Shown piece after piece: positions 1 to 12,085 of a DNA stretch of 64,000 nt. Source of the DNA: Anodontia alba. Lineage: Eukaryota; Mollusca; Bivalvia; Lucinida; Lucinidae. Under the pieces are notes generated by a model. It had not been told where the DNA came from. It did no database searches and worked only from the letters and a program-made list of their open reading frames with translations. The stretch covers positions 90,262,093-90,326,092 of the forward strand of contig OZ024821.1 in NCBI GenBank assembly GCA_964016985.1, written 5' to 3'. Every line of letters starts with the position of its first letter. The first letter of the stretch is position 1. The translations under genes were made by a program, and so were the position numbers.

Positions 1-125
1 CTACCCCTTATGTCTAAAAATTGCTGGATAAGTGGCAAACAGTGCAGACCCTGATGAGACGCCGCATTCTGCAGTATCTCATCTGGGTCTACACTGTTTG
101 CTCAGGCCTGTCTGTCCAAAAACAA
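1..125. mobile_element. Family A MITE, cut by window edge
   Basis: AGTGGCAAACAGTGCAGACC mirrors GGTCTACACTGTTTGC. The right flank TCAGGCCTGTCTGTCC is the usual A module. Confidence 0.65.
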
Positions 126-229
126 ACGGTCAACTAATATAACTCAACTGTAAGACCTATAATGTTTCAGAGAGAAATAACTGTTGTTTAAACCAAATAT
201 ACAGATACTGTACCATATCTACGCCAAGT

Positions 230-315
230 GAAAGTAGTGCAGACCCAGATCAAACTGCTCCTAAAGGAGCAGTACTAAAGAAGCAGTATGATCAGGGTCT
301 ACACTGTTTGCCATC
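230..315. repeat. Palindromic core copy
   Basis: GTGCAGACCCAGATCA mirrors TGATCAGGGTCTACACTG around CTCCTAAAGGAGCAG. Confidence 0.6.
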
Positions 316-728
316 CCTTCACAATATTTTTGACATATCAAGAGGCAGTCAATTTGACTTTTCCATTTGGGGATAAATAAAGTAAGGGGAAGGCATCAGA
401 ATATTTAAAAGTGATTATAGTTAGTCCTTACTGCACCTCAAAAATTCTATACAACAGTTGTGGATTTAGAAAGTTGTGGGGGGGGGGGGGGGGTGTCAAC
501 TGAACCCCCATGGAGTCCAAATTATTTCATTTTCATGGGGAATTCTGAGAAAATGCTGGCAAAATGGTCAAATCAAACCCCCTCAGTAAAGTTGAACCCC
601 CTTTTAAAATTCCTGGATCCGCCCGTGTATGTCCATCTGACCACCTGCTAATGTGTCTGTAAGAACTGACGGAATGTTAAACAGTGCAAACCCATCAAAA
701 TGCATTTTCATCTGGATATTTAGAAATT

Positions 729-895
729 ATATTATAGCTCTAGACAAGAGGAGTATTCCAATAAATAGCTTTCATATTTCTCTATAAAAATATATGTTGT
801 TGTACTCATTAGAAGTACCTCAGTGAGGGGCTTCTAATGAGTACCCTAACAAGTTTTTGTGGAAAAATGAGAAAAAATGTCAATGTGTTTTGATT
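729..895. mobile_element. Family E palindromic MITE
   Basis: TTATAGCTCTAGACAAGAGG start; centre AAGTACCTCAGTGAGG between ACTCATTAGAAG arms. Confidence 0.65.
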
Positions 896-914
896 AGACA
901 GTGATCATTATTTT

Positions 915-1032
915 CACAGTTTGCCTTTCATCCTGCAGTTTGTAAGATGCATCAACAGGTTGTAAAATATGTTTGTTCAAATTTTAGGACAAGTTCTGTA
1001 AGAAGCTGAGGTGTATGAATATTTAGGGTACG
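915..1032. mobile_element. Family A half-element
   Basis: CACAGTTTGCCTTTCATCC to ATGAATATTTAGGGTACG: right half only. Confidence 0.5.
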
Positions 1033-1255
1033 TAATTACTTTTATTAAATAAGACTGAAATTAAATACACTTTATTTATGATTGCTTTTTGAAACAATTA
1101 ATATAAGTTCTGTGCAGCTTTTTTTTAACTGACAACTAACACAATACAATCAATACAATAAAGATGTGCATGAATGATGCCGATTTTTAATACTACAAGG
1201 CAATTGAGTCTGACATAGATGCATAGCCATTAACATATGCATGTGTGATGTTGAA

Positions 1256-1710
1256 ATATATACACCACAACCTCTTTATAACACTATTGCTGGGACCCAA
1301 AGCAAAACCCTATTAGCTAAACAACCATATTTGCACTTTCTGGCAAAAGAATGAGCACAATACTGGTTAACCGCTTTGAGGACTCAGCCTGCCTGGTATA
1401 AATGTGGTTAAGGAGGTTAAGTAAACTGATCGTGCTCGACATGACCCCAATGGGTTGACTTGGCCATAAAACCTCAACACAAACAAACCATGTTTTATAC
1501 AAAGAAAAATGTACAGATTATATCAGTAAAGAAAAATGACCATAAATTTCCAAACTAAAATAAACAAAAATTATAGATAATATAGAAAAATGACCATTTA
1601 TGGTCATTTTTTCTGTATAATCTATACGTTTTTGTCTGGCTATAACACTTTTGAGGTCCACCTCTAAACTGCCTTATATCGGAAATCTGAAACCATCTTA
1701 TAATGAAGCA
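1256..1710. mobile_element. Family H MITE carrying a 5'-truncated SINE
   Basis: Starts CACCACAACCTCTTTATAAC and has the central palindrome AATGACCATTTATGGTCATT. A SINE tail (1337-1489) interrupts it, flanked by AACCATATTT and AACCATGTTT. Other H copies are continuous at this point. Confidence 0.7.
1337..1489 (+). mobile_element. 5'-truncated tRNA-derived SINE
   Basis: Holds only the 3' half of the SINE, from TTCTGGCAAAAGAATG to the CACAAACAAA tail. The tRNA-like head is missing, as expected for incomplete reverse transcription. Confidence 0.75.
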
Positions 1711-1939
1711 TCCATTGTATGCGATAAGGTTGTTTTTTCCCCTTAAAAGGCCTTGAATAAAGGTGTGCATAATAACAAAGTACACAATAAACATCATAAA
1801 GATGTAAACAATATTCCTTTAACATTCCAGGCCCCCCTCTGGGACAGAATGTGTAAAATGAATTGTAATAGGAATAAAATAGTTTTCTTGAATCAGTAAA
1901 GCATAACATGATATAAAGCAACACAAGCCAAAAAGGTAC

Positions 1940-2185
1940 TTAACCCTTAAAGCGCCAAGAAAATCTGCATCTGAAAATGTCGTCTGCTTATGTCGTCTGC
2001 CGCATCTTCTTGCAAACTTTTCAAACTTACATTTTGCATATAGGCAAACAGTGTGGACCCTGATCAGACTGCTTCTAAAGGAGCAGTCTGATCTGGGTCC
2101 ACACTGTTTGCAACAATGACTTTTAAAGTAACCGACAGAAGACAAAGCAGACGACAATTTTTGTGATTGGCACTTTAAGGGTTAA
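1940..2185. mobile_element. Family C MITE (TTAA ends) carrying the A-type core
   Basis: The ends TTAACCCTTAAAGCGCCAAG and TTGGCACTTTAAGGGTTAA are those of family C, but the centre (2041-2111) is the GCAAACAGTG core normally found in families A and B. It is the clearest mosaic element in the window. Confidence 0.75.
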
Positions 2186-2214
2186 CTGACATTTTAGTCT
2201 CCCTGTTTTTAGTG

Positions 2215-2545
2215 AGACTTACTGTATGAGTATAAGAAATTAGCTGAATGGGTATGTCGCGACAGCTAGTGGTGTTCAAGAAACGGAGCTAAATGCACAG
2301 ACTAAACACTGTCCAGCCAAGCATGAAAAGTAGGTCAAGGTCAGTAACTGTTGATGGCAGTGGGCAAGGTGCATCATGGTGGATGTGTGTATGAAGTTTC
2401 ATTAGCCTAGAGGCCTTGCTGTTTGAGAAACGGAGCTAAACGCACAGACTTAACATAGTTGACGCAGACAAAGACGCCAACCCTGAAGATGTAAAGTCAT
2501 CCCTATATCACTCCAGCTTGCTATAGCAGTTGCAACAAAAATGAG
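2215..2545. repeat. Dispersed repeat with duplicated GAAACGGAGCTAAA
   Basis: AGAAACGGAGCTAAA appears at about 2279 and 2427 before CACAGACTAAACA/CACAGACTTAACA. No coding frame. It looks like an interspersed repeat with an internal duplication. Confidence 0.4.
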
Positions 2546-2705
2546 TAAAAAAAAAAAAAAGGTTTAGTTTCCTTAAAAAAGAACAGTCTCCCTAAAACAT
2601 TCCTCCTAACACAGTCTCCCTGAAAGTGGATGTTTCCTTTTTGATTTAATGTAAAAAATAAGGACCACACTAATTCTCACCAATTTTTATTCTGACAACA
2701 TAACT

Positions 2706-2706
<1 letters not shown>

Positions 2707-2749
<43 letters not shown>
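2707..2749. repeat. (GT)n microsatellite
   Basis: About 21 uninterrupted GT dinucleotides. Confidence 0.95.
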
Positions 2750-2750
<1 letters not shown>

Positions 2751-3039
2751 ATGCAGGAGTGTGTGTGTGAATGAGAGGAATGCAAACTAGGCAGTCGGTG
2801 TCTGCAATGCATGTGCATGATAAGTCTAAAAATTTATTCCCCCCTTTTTTTTTTTTTTAAATCAATTATATGTCACCAAATGTGGTTTAGTTGAACCAAC
2901 CTACCTTTCACTAAATTGATTAAACATTATTAACAGACAACAACTTTCATTATTTTTTTTTTTATTTTTTCCTGTATACTGGGACTGCGGGACACCATGG
3001 TAACATTACTTTAAAAATCTGAATAAGTCCATTTTACTA

Positions 3040-3155
3040 CTGCTGATATGTCTAAAAACTGCTGGATGAGTGGCAAACAGTGTAGACCCGATCAGTTTCT
3101 CCAGCATCTGATTTGGGTCTACATAGTTTGCTCAGGCCTGTCTGTCATGCAAATT
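3040..3155. mobile_element. Family A MITE, partial
   Basis: GATGAGTGGCAAACAGTG...TTTGCTCAGGCCTGTCTG with a short loop. Confidence 0.6.
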
Positions 3156-3164
3156 TCATGTGAA

Positions 3165-3282
3165 TTGTTTGCTTTAAACAGATGATTTATATGAAACATC
3201 AAGACTTATTTTCTCTGAAAAATAAAACTAAAATTTAGACAGTCATCCGCTACAAATTTTGCTTGGTGCTTGAAGGGTTAGC
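3165..3282. mobile_element. Family C half-element
   Basis: Only the right half is seen: TTATTTTCTCTGAAAAAT then GGTGCTTGAAGGGTTA. It directly follows a family-A hairpin. Confidence 0.5.
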
Positions 3283-3942
3283 ATTCCATTCAAATGACCA
3301 GCCTTGGAGAAAATCTGAATAAAGGTCATTTTTAAAAACAAAAGAAAAACACTCATCATATGCTGATTTTGGAAAACCCAATTCAATAACACTCACTGAC
3401 TGTCATCTTTGGAAAATCTATAAAAATATCACCGGTAGCATTATTGTCAGTGCTCGATCCAGATAAAAAATTATTAACCTGGTCATGTGAAAAAGGTTCT
3501 TTGGACTTCTATGAAATCAATCTTTCAGTGTATTCCTGGCCCCTAGCCAGGCCAGTTTCCCCTGAGCCTACACTTACCTGAGCAAACTGCAGAGGCTTGC
3601 CTGAACTTTTGCTGCTCACATGCTATACTGGTTTTTTCCCATGGTGAAGCTCATTTTTGTAGTTTCTTATTTTTAGGAAAATAGGAGCCTAACTAGGACT
3701 GTCTCTGGCACAAAACATTGTAAAGGGGCAAAACATGGTAAAAGGGCCTTTATCACAGATACAGGCAATGAAGGGTCTTTGCTGTTTGCCTACAGAATCT
3801 ATGGATATTGTATGGTTTTACTGTAATATACATAGATGAACAGAGAAGGCCTTGAACAGACTGATAGAAGTGTAGCCTGATCTGCTATCACTGTTCACAT
3901 ATGGCATAAAGGCCCAGAGATCTATTGTATAAAGTAATATAT

Positions 3943-4165
3943 ACCGTATTTATCATATGTATTTGTACAGATAGGCATGAGCAAACAGTATAGACCCAGA
4001 TGAGAGGCCGCACAATGCGGCCTCTCATCTGGGTCTACACTGTTTGCCACTCATCCTGCAATTTTTAGACACGATATCGGGTAGTAAATTTTACTTGTTC
4101 AAATTTTAGAACAAGTATGGTAAGGAGTTGAGGTGTCCAAATACTTAGGTAAGAAATACATTGCA
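3943..4165. mobile_element. Family A MITE (palindromic, core hairpin)
   Basis: The outer module is CCGTATTTATCATATGTATT ... GGTGTCCAAATACTTAGG. The centre GAGCAAACAGTATAGACCC mirrors GGGTCTACACTGTTTGC around GGCCGCACAATGCGGCC. Confidence 0.75.
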
Positions 4166-5209
4166 TAGTATAGCATATGAGCTGCAACTAAGAAAATGTA
4201 CCTTCTGACATGTGCACCCATTGAAGACTCAAATCAGCCTGTGCATGTATGCACTCCAATACAATCTTCTTTGTCCACATGAAGAAACTTTGCACCCTCG
4301 ACTATCCAAAATGCACCTAGCGAATTTCTGCTCAGACTGCATGAATACCCAAACTGATCTGAATCTTTGCTTGGCACACACTTTCTGATGTTGTGGCTCA
4401 TATCCTTAGAATAGCAGAGGGTTTTTAAAAATGCAGCCAAAATGGGGGTAGGGTTGAATATTTACCTCTGGAGTCCAACATAAGCAACTGATCAAAAGTA
4501 GCTTACTTGAAAACAAAAGTAGATATGTTATTCTTTACAATCAAGCACTGCCAAAATTTTACACTCGTGAAAGCTCATGGCATAGGGGTCATGGTGGGAA
4601 AATGTATGCGCATGGAGATGTTTTTGTTGTTTTTTTTTTGTTTTTTTGTTTTGTTTTGTTCTTTGCGATTTAATCCCCCATTTTTCCTCCTTTTTCTCTC
4701 TCTTTCCTCCCTTTTCTTTTGCCTTTTCTTGCACATTTCGTATGCAGGGCCATTTGAGCTGCACTTGATTGGCATTGACGGGGTTTATTATGAAGGTACA
4801 ATGGTAAACCAAACAATTTTGGTCTGAAAATTTGACCATTTTTTTTCTTACTTTGGAAGCCTTCCATGCCCTTCCTTTACAAGCTAGAGAGATGTTGTTC
4901 ATTCTATTATTACACAGCATACTACCATATTAAATGGTACTAGAACTGGAAAATTGCATGTATTAATCTCGCCGTGAGGGTGGCTCAATATGTGTTGGAC
5001 AGCAATTACGCATAAATATGCTACCGCCGTCAAAAGCATGTTTTCAAGAAGAAATATTAGTAAGGGATTAGCATTGATCACTATGTTTATCTGAGCCCTA
5101 AGACACATAACTATTATTTCATTTTCCCCTTAGCTGATACATACTATTTAGCAGTTAACAGTAAAAGCGTCTCATCAGATTGGATTCCAATACTTGAACA
5201 ATCATCACC

Positions 5210-5350
5210 AAAACATGCCTATATAGTTTTGACCCCCTTAAACCCCACTTTTATATAGTAAAACTATCAGAATTTTTATCTGAAAACTTTGCTTTTGGTG
5301 GTGAAATTGGTGAAATTTTCAATATATTTGAATAGGCATGTTTTCATAAT
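5210..5350. mobile_element. Family G MITE, centre deleted
   Basis: CATGCCTATATAGTTTTGAC to GAATAGGCATGTTTTCATAA; the central hairpin present in other G copies is gone. Confidence 0.6.
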
Positions 5351-5363
5351 GTTAGTGATTTTA

Positions 5364-5532
5364 TCATAGCTCCAGATAAGATAATATCTGAAGAGATAGT
5401 TTAGCACAATCTTTTGCATCAAATATATCTTGCAAGTACACAGTTTGGGGATCACGGCATTCCACTGAGTACCTGTTCTGGGTGCAAAAAATAACAAATT
5501 ATCTTTTGATTACTCTCTATCTGGAGCTTTGT
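5364..5532. mobile_element. Family E-ended element with unusual interior
   Basis: CATAGCTCCAGATAAG and inverted CTATCTGGAGCTTTG bracket about 135 bp without the usual central hairpin. Confidence 0.5.
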
Positions 5533-5839
5533 ATCAAACATTATTTTACTGATCAAATCTTAAACGAACAATTTTAGGTCCTACTTAAAATAAGGAAAAG
5601 TCTAAAGTCATATACCTGCCACAAAAGCCTTGTGGCAAACTGGTTAATCATAGGCAATTACCCCCATGAAAGTGCAAGTCCTTGTAAATACTGATTTTTA
5701 TGCCACATTAGATTAACGAAAGATTCTTATCACTCTTATTATTATTTTTACTCAAAAACAGACCCTAGTGGATTTCATCAGAACATTCAAATAAACTCTA
5801 ATACATAAAAGTTTGCAGGAAAAAATTATGAAAATTAGT

Positions 5840-6015
5840 ACCTTATAACCCCAAGTATTGGGACAGATAGGCCTTTGCAAACAGTGTAGACCCAGATCAG
5901 ATGCTGAATACATACAGCAATAATTTAGACACATCAAGAGGTAGTAGAATGGACTAATTCAAATTTTAGGACAAGTACAGTAAGTAGATAAGGTGTCCCA
6001 ATACTTAGGGTAAAT
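5840..6015. mobile_element. Family A MITE with one core arm deleted
   Basis: CCCCAAGTATTGGGACAG to TGTCCCAATACTTAGGGT. Only the left half of the central hairpin is present. Confidence 0.65.
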
Positions 6016-6369
6016 ATGGTATTTTATTTCTCCAGAAGAACAAGAACAACTTACCTATAGAGTCTGTATTAGCTTATCCAATACACAGGTCATAGGTAAT
6101 AGCTCATTAAAACTAGAAATAAATATGCAGTATAAATCTGTTGCCATTGTTAAATGATAAGATCTCTGTTCAGATTAGAATGTCAGATAAATCTAAATTA
6201 ATATACAGCACACTAGGTAAAATCAACATTATCATACATGTAAACAGCATAGCTCTATATAAGATGCGTATTAAAATAAATTCTCTGTGAAAACATATGT
6301 TGTGGTACCCACTGGCAGCACCTTATTGAGGGAATTCCACTGACTACTGACAATATATGATATTACAGA

Positions 6370-6490
6370 TTTAACTCTTTCAGTGTCACAGGTAATAATA
6401 ATATTTGGCTTTTGCAAACAGCATAGATCCAGATGATCATAATGTGCCATCTCATCAGGATCTACGCTGTTTGACATTTACTCTTTCAAC
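6370..6490. mobile_element. Family K-like element, partial
   Basis: TTAACTCTTTCAGTGTCAC, then TTGCAAACAGCATAGATCC mirrored by GGATCTACGCTGTTTGAC. Confidence 0.55.
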
Positions 6491-6704
6491 TTTACATACT
6501 AACTTCTTTCCAACCGATAGTTTGTTAAAAAAAACAACAAAGCAGATGCCAATTACCATTTTGGGGGTGAGAAAGTATGGGTATGGTAAACAAATACATA
6601 AATGATAATAAAAACTTCAGGCAAAAAAATATAAGGAATAAAGCATAGGTAATTTAGAATGTTTACCATAATGTTACTAATTTCTGCTTCATTGTACAGT
6701 AAAT

Positions 6705-6880
6705 GTCCTAAAAGTTTGTACACCAAATTTTCTGATAAAATAGCATATGTAGACAGTGCAGACTCTAATCAAGGTCTACCCTGTTTGCCATTCCACTAAT
6801 TATTTTAGGAAACAACTGCATAAAGCAAAATTTATGCCAAAGGAGTATGGAATAAAGTGTTTGAAATTTTAGGACATTTA
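6705..6880. mobile_element. Family I palindromic element
   Basis: AATGTCCTAAAAGTTTGTAC and GAAATTTTAGGACATTTAC form inverted ends around a shortened GCATATGTAGACAGTG core. Confidence 0.6.
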
Positions 6881-7299
6881 CTGTAGTACATAAAGCAAGC
6901 TTCTGCCACAGGACATAAGTGAACTACATTCATGGGCCAGATTTTCCCTTAACAAGTGCTTGCCATAATAAAGTCATAAAAGTCAAAATCACTGTGCACC
7001 AACAGTAACATATAGATAGGTGAATATTAAATATACTGTCCAAGTCTTGTAGATGTCAAGTTTGATTTTTTATGATGTGCTTCAGCCAGCCCTATATAGA
7101 GGTACAATCTGTCTCTCTCCTGCTATCCCTGTGCCCTTTTGCCCTGTCCTTCTGCCCTATGTCCATACCTTAAATAAACATGCATTTGGGTGAAAGTTTC
7201 ATGAAAATTGGACAAAAAACTAGAAAAAGTTATGTTAAATAGGACATAACCATAGCATGCAAAATATCTTTCAACATACATGTACACCATAATAAACCT

Positions 7300-7505
7300 A
7301 AGTACATTTATTAGGAAAGATAGGCCTTTGCAAACAGTGTTGACCCAGATCAGATGCTGCAGAATGTAGCATCTGATCAGGGTCTACACTGTTTGCTAAA
7401 CATATAGCAATATTTTAGACACATGAAGAGATAGTAGAATGGACTATTTCAAATTTTAGTAGAAGTATGGTAAGAAGATAAGCTGTCCCAATACTTAGAA
7501 TAAAT
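7300..7505. mobile_element. Family A MITE
   Basis: AGATAGGCCTTTGCAAACAG through the complete hairpin to AGCTGTCCCAATACTTAG. Confidence 0.7.
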
Positions 7506-7520
7506 ACATTATTTAGTGTA

Positions 7521-7734
7521 TTAACCCTTGTCCTGCTGAATAAATTCAGAAGACACACCTATTTCTAATTTTCAGCCAATCAGATTACTTGATGAAGGTT
7601 TCTAATATAGATTCACATACTTAGTGGCAAACAGTGAAGATCTAGATCAGTTGGCTTCTTCAGAAGCCAACTGATCTGGATCTACACTGTTTGCAAAGGC
7701 AGGGTATATCTGGGTTCAGCAGGACAAGGGTTAA
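7521..7734. mobile_element. Family B MITE (piggyBac-like, TTAA ends)
   Basis: TTAACCCTTGTCCTGCTGA and its inverse form the ends, with TTAA on both sides. The centre is the shared palindromic core, GGCAAACAGTG...CACTGTTTGC. Confidence 0.8.
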
Positions 7735-8551
7735 TATAGTGGCATATCTTTGTACAAAACATATATGATCTGCAGTATGAGAAAGTGTACCTTCTGACAT
7801 GAGCACTCAACAAAGACTCAAATCAGCCTGTGCATCAGTGCAGTCTGATTAGAGTCTCTGTTGTCTCCATGAAAAAAAAATTGCATCCTTGTCTATCCAA
7901 AATGTTCCCAGTGAAGATTCGGATCAGACTGTGAATGTGCAGGTTGATCTGAATCTTTGCTGGGTGCACTTACAGCTCATTTAATTACTTCCCTTTTGGG
8001 AGAATTCATACAAAATCATCAGACTAATTCCACACAAGTTCCATATGGAACAGAATCTGCTATCATTGCCAATAAATAAAAATAAATAAACAGTGATGGC
8101 TCTATCCAAAAAACAGTAGGCAGTCTGTAGTGAGCAAATGAATAACCATGAAGATTTCTTCCTTTATAGTCTGCACCTGGAATATATAAATGCATCATTT
8201 TCCTCTTTTTTTTCTTTTCTTTTATTTACTTATTTATTTTTTCATTTATTTATCTAATATTATTTTTTTGATTGACTAGTCGACAGAATAACATCAAACA
8301 TTTTTATTTGAAAGATGTTCTAGTCACAAAAGACTGACCAAAACTGTTTGGTATAATATCTACAATATTTATGATAAAAAAAAAATACTTGAGGTTTGTT
8401 CTCTGTTTATATTAACTGGTTGTTTTACTGGATAATAATAAATTTAATATGTCTGCTAACAGAAGGTATTGGTTTGTCTGCAGGTCATGACACATCAGTC
8501 ATTCCTTATTAGATCACTGAAATCCATTCAGCAGTTCATAAGAAGAAAATA
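7735..8551. other. No gene seen
   Basis: AT-rich, with ATTTATTT runs near 8,220. The blocks GAGCACTCAACAAAGACTCA and AATCAGCCTGTGCAT also occur near 4,200 and 41,520, so this is probably an old dispersed repeat. Confidence 0.5.
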
Positions 8552-8650
8552 CATACAGTACAACCTATCTATAATGGCCAACAGCCAAAAGCAGCCTAAA
8601 TTGGCCATTGCACGGATGTGGCTGTTGTTTGGAGGTTTTGACTCATGGCT
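8552..8650. mobile_element. Partial TIR element
   Basis: ACAGTACAACCTATCTATAA with TGGCCA...GGCTGTTGTTTGGAGG inside looks like a half Tigger-type MITE. No right end. Confidence 0.35.
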
Positions 8651-9045
8651 TTTCAACTGACATCAGATGAGTACAGGAACATTTCCAGGGAGAGCTATAA
8701 AATAAAATTAGCAATACTGTATGTTTTTAATCTTAAAAGAACACCTGACAAATGCACATTAGTCCAATGTTTTTCCATTTCCGGATGCTTTTATGGATCT
8801 TGGTGTTGGTAATTTCCATGACTGAAAATAATTTCCGAAAAACCTTTTTCTAAAGGCATGTGACATACTGACACGACAACTAAAGCAAACAATTATCTTG
8901 TCACAAATGCAAATGTAACAGACTTTGTACAGTCTACACACAAGTGAGTCCGTACAGGGATTATATTTTTGTTGAATAACCAAGGTGTAGATATTTTTGT
9001 CTGTTTCTAGAAATACATGTATTAGCAATATTCTCATTAGCAATA

Positions 9046-9221
9046 TTAACCCTTAAAGCGCCAAGCAAAATTAGTGGCAGATGACATTCTATTTCTATTT
9101 TTCAGAGAAAATCAGTCTTGCAGATAATGCACATGAACTGTCAAAATTTATTTTCTTCAAATTGTTAAAAGAATTTCAAAATGTCATCTGCTACAGTTGT
9201 GGTTGGTGCTTTAAGTGTTAA
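9046..9221. mobile_element. Family C MITE
   Basis: TTAACCCTTAAAGCGCCAAG to GGTGCTTTAAGTGTTAA. The interior has the TTTTCAGAGAAAAT arm typical of C. Confidence 0.75.
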
Positions 9222-9723
9222 TGATGGATCTATTATTATGAATTATATATGCAAATGAATTTTGGTCCAAAAAAGACATGGTACAATGCATCTGAATGAT
9301 GCAAACATCCTATTTTCTGTAAAAGAGACCTGACTTAACAACACACTGTCATCATATTTTTATGTGTGAAAGCTGTTCTGTGTCAATAAAATTACGTAGT
9401 TCACTGTAAGAATTTTTGCTTGCTGTCACTGATAACTATTTTTTTTCAAAAAGCTTCAACATGAAGATACACATAAGTGTCAATGCTGTGGTGCCTGATA
9501 CAGGAATTTGTTTTGCACAAAAATATATATAAAAAAAAAATAAATAAAGATTATTAAAAGACTTTCATGTACAAATTGCAAAACACACCATAAAAGTTTT
9601 TTTTTATATACCAGGCTCAGTTGGGTAACAGCTTCATGACCCCAAACATCTATTAACACAGATTTCAGGAAATGCTGACACATTCTCCCTAAATACTTAT
9701 CCTTTCACCCCTGAGTTTCTGAA

Positions 9724-9892
9724 ATGAACTCTTTCATCTCTGAATTTGGACACATCCATTATTGCAAACAGGGGTTTCTGTCTAAAGTCAGTAATAGAAT
9801 GGCAGACAGTGCAGATCCAGATGAGCCGTCTCATCTGGCTCTGCACTGTTTGTAAAGGTATCTGTACTGGTCTGCAGGGATGAAAGGGTTAA
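9724..9892. mobile_element. Family K palindromic element
   Basis: GAACTCTTTCATCTCTGAAT and inverted GGGATGAAAGGGTTAA, centre ATGAGCCGTCTCATCTGG between core arms. Confidence 0.62.
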
Positions 9893-10019
9893 TACTGGCA
9901 GGCCTAAGCTAACAGCATAGCTGCAGATGATCATCTGCTGAGGAGCAGTTTGATCTGGGTCTGCAAGTTTTGCCTTTCAAACAGTATACTTTAGACCCAT
10001 CACCAGGCTGTCAGATGGA

Positions 10020-10278
10020 GTACTGTATTAACCCTAAGTATTGAGACAGACAGGCCTAAGTAATCAGTGTAGACCCAGATCAGATGCTGCAGAATGGGGC
10101 ATCTGATCAGAGTCTACACTGTTTTCATCACTCATGCAGAGTGAGAGAGAGAGGCACCTGATCAGGGTCTATACCATTTGCCATTTATTCTTCATTTTTT
10201 GTGACACATCAGTTGGTAATAAAATGAACTTGTCCAAGTTTTTGGCAAGCACAGTAAGAAATTAAGGTGTCAGGATAC
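10020..10278. mobile_element. Family A MITE
   Basis: AACCCTAAGTATTGAGACAG to AGGTGTCAGGATACTTA, with the central hairpin partly duplicated. A family-D element follows directly. Confidence 0.65.
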
Positions 10279-10412
10279 TTAACACTCACTAAGCTTTGGG
10301 CAAATTCAGCATATGACAAATTAATGACATTTTTCTTATGTTCTGGGAAAAACATGAAAAATATTTCAACATGTCATCTGCTGAAATTTGTACCCTGCAT
10401 GCAAAGTGTTAG
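10279..10412. mobile_element. Family D MITE, shortened
   Basis: TTAACACTCACTAAGC at the left, CATGCAAAGTGTTA at the right. Interior TCAGCATATGACAAATT. The central hairpin is lost. Confidence 0.6.
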
Positions 10413-10460
10413 AATATATTTACCATCATTTCTGAAAATAAAACGGTATACTGATAGGCT

Positions 10461-10640
10461 TAACACTTAGCATCCTGAGTAAAAATTTCAACAAAAAACA
10501 TTTTAAAATATTTATTCTTAGTTCACCTAGAAAACAGGTTTGATAATTCATGTAGAGATGTCAAGTCCTATTTTTAAGACAAAATATCATCAAACTATTG
10601 TGTGCTGCATTTGACCAGAGGGTGCGATAGATTAAAAGCT
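10461..10640. mobile_element. Family D MITE, diverged
   Basis: TTAACACTTAGCATCCTG start, GAAAACAGGTTTGATAATTC arm, diverged right end. Confidence 0.45.
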
Positions 10641-10975
10641 TAACCTAATATTTGTGCTATTTTTACACTTGAAAAAAAATCTGTTAATCCCACTTTCTGT
10701 CTTTTGTACTTATTATAGGGCCAAGCAAAAAAAATATCTGTTTCATGTTCCAGTTAGATAAAAATATGGATCATTTTGGTTGTTTTTCGCTCTTTTTTTA
10801 CATTTCAGCAATGACTAATCTGTTTGTGTGATCACTTGCAAAACATACCGTAAATGTAAAGATTTTGAAAGTTCCAGGCCTTACAAAAACAGAAAAAAGA
10901 TGGGAAATAACTGCTTACTGTAAAGTGAGCCACATATCATAGCTCCAGAATAGAGAAGTATCTTTTAAACAGAGG

Positions 10976-11023
10976 ATCTTACACTCGTGGTCATTTCATA
11001 TGAAATGACCACGAGTGTAAGAT
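10976..11023. repeat. Perfect 48-bp palindrome
   Basis: Two 24-base arms beginning ATCTTACACTCGTGGTCATT, with no spacer and no mismatch. The surroundings keep a decayed E-type end (CATAGCTCCAGAA). Confidence 0.85.
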
Positions 11024-11199
11024 TCTATTTATCATATGACCATTTTAAATTATATTTTTTTGCCTTTAAAGTTGACAACTGTTCAACAGAAAATACATGG
11101 TTGACAAGGACGTCGTCATGACATTACTTGTTCCCGCCAAAATGTTATGTAACATGTGGTCATACAATTTTTATGACATGACGTTATTCACAGCGATGT

Positions 11200-11405
11200 C
11201 ATATGATAAATATTTGTCTTATTTCTATACAATAAATATGTCGTTGGTACTCCTAGAAGCACCTTACCAATATAATGTTGCGGGTACTCAACAATGAGGT
11301 ACTGCCAATGAGTACCCACAATATATGTTTTTGTGGAGAAATATAAAAAACACATATCAATAATATTTGGTTGAAAAAAGCAATTTATCTGAAGTTATGG
11401 GCTCT
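11200..11405. mobile_element. Family E MITE
   Basis: TATGTCGTTGGTACTCC arm, AATGAGTACCCACAATATAT arm; diverged centre. Confidence 0.55.
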
Positions 11406-11449
11406 ACTGAACAAAAACTGGCCAGAAAGCACTAAGACAACCAAAGATG

Positions 11450-11640
11450 ATTAATGCTTTAATAGCACGATATGAGTAAAATTTTCAGCAGACACCATTT
11501 TGAAATACTTTTCTTATTTTTCCCAGAAAACATGATGACATATGGCAATATGCATGAAATGTAAAATCCTGTTTTCTGGGAAAAAAAGAAAAATATCACC
11601 AATTTGTCACCTGCTGAATTAACCCAGAGAGTGGTAAAGG
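11450..11640. mobile_element. Family D MITE
   Basis: Interior TTTTCAGCAGACACCATT and CCCAGAAAACATG arms. The right end AACCCAGAGAGTGGTAAAGG is diagnostic. Confidence 0.65.
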
Positions 11641-12038
11641 TTCAGGGCTTCAAAGAAAAAGCTGGGTCTGTTGGGGAAACACAAGACATTTTTTCTTGGC
11701 CTAATCGACACCATAATTTGGATATAAATTAAGATGAAAAGAGATGAAAGCAAATCCTGCTTAGCTGTCATGATATAACATTTTATAATAATATACTTAT
11801 TTATACTTGAAGCTTGAAAGCATCCAATTGTCAAAATAGTTCAGACACTGCTGTGTTATTCAGCTCAGCACAAAACAGGACTTTTCCTTTCATAATTTTC
11901 TTTCTTGAACATACTTGCTTTGCTTTAATATTATTATTCACAGTATATTATATTTTTCACACATGCTAACCTTTTGTAGGCATCATAATTATTTTAGGCC
12001 AAATAAAAATGTATGTGTGTTTCTGTTTCATGAGATAG

Positions 12039-12054
12039 ATACAGAGAGAGAGAG

Positions 12055-12085
<31 letters not shown>

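Noticed and set aside
1819..2157. 112-codon minus-strand frame
   Set aside because: Largely the translation of the family-C element and its core hairpin; no protein-family resemblance.
4507..4920. Overlapping frames of 106 and 130 codons
   Set aside because: They cross a pyrimidine-rich low-complexity run giving poly-Phe/Leu or poly-Lys/Glu; no domain.
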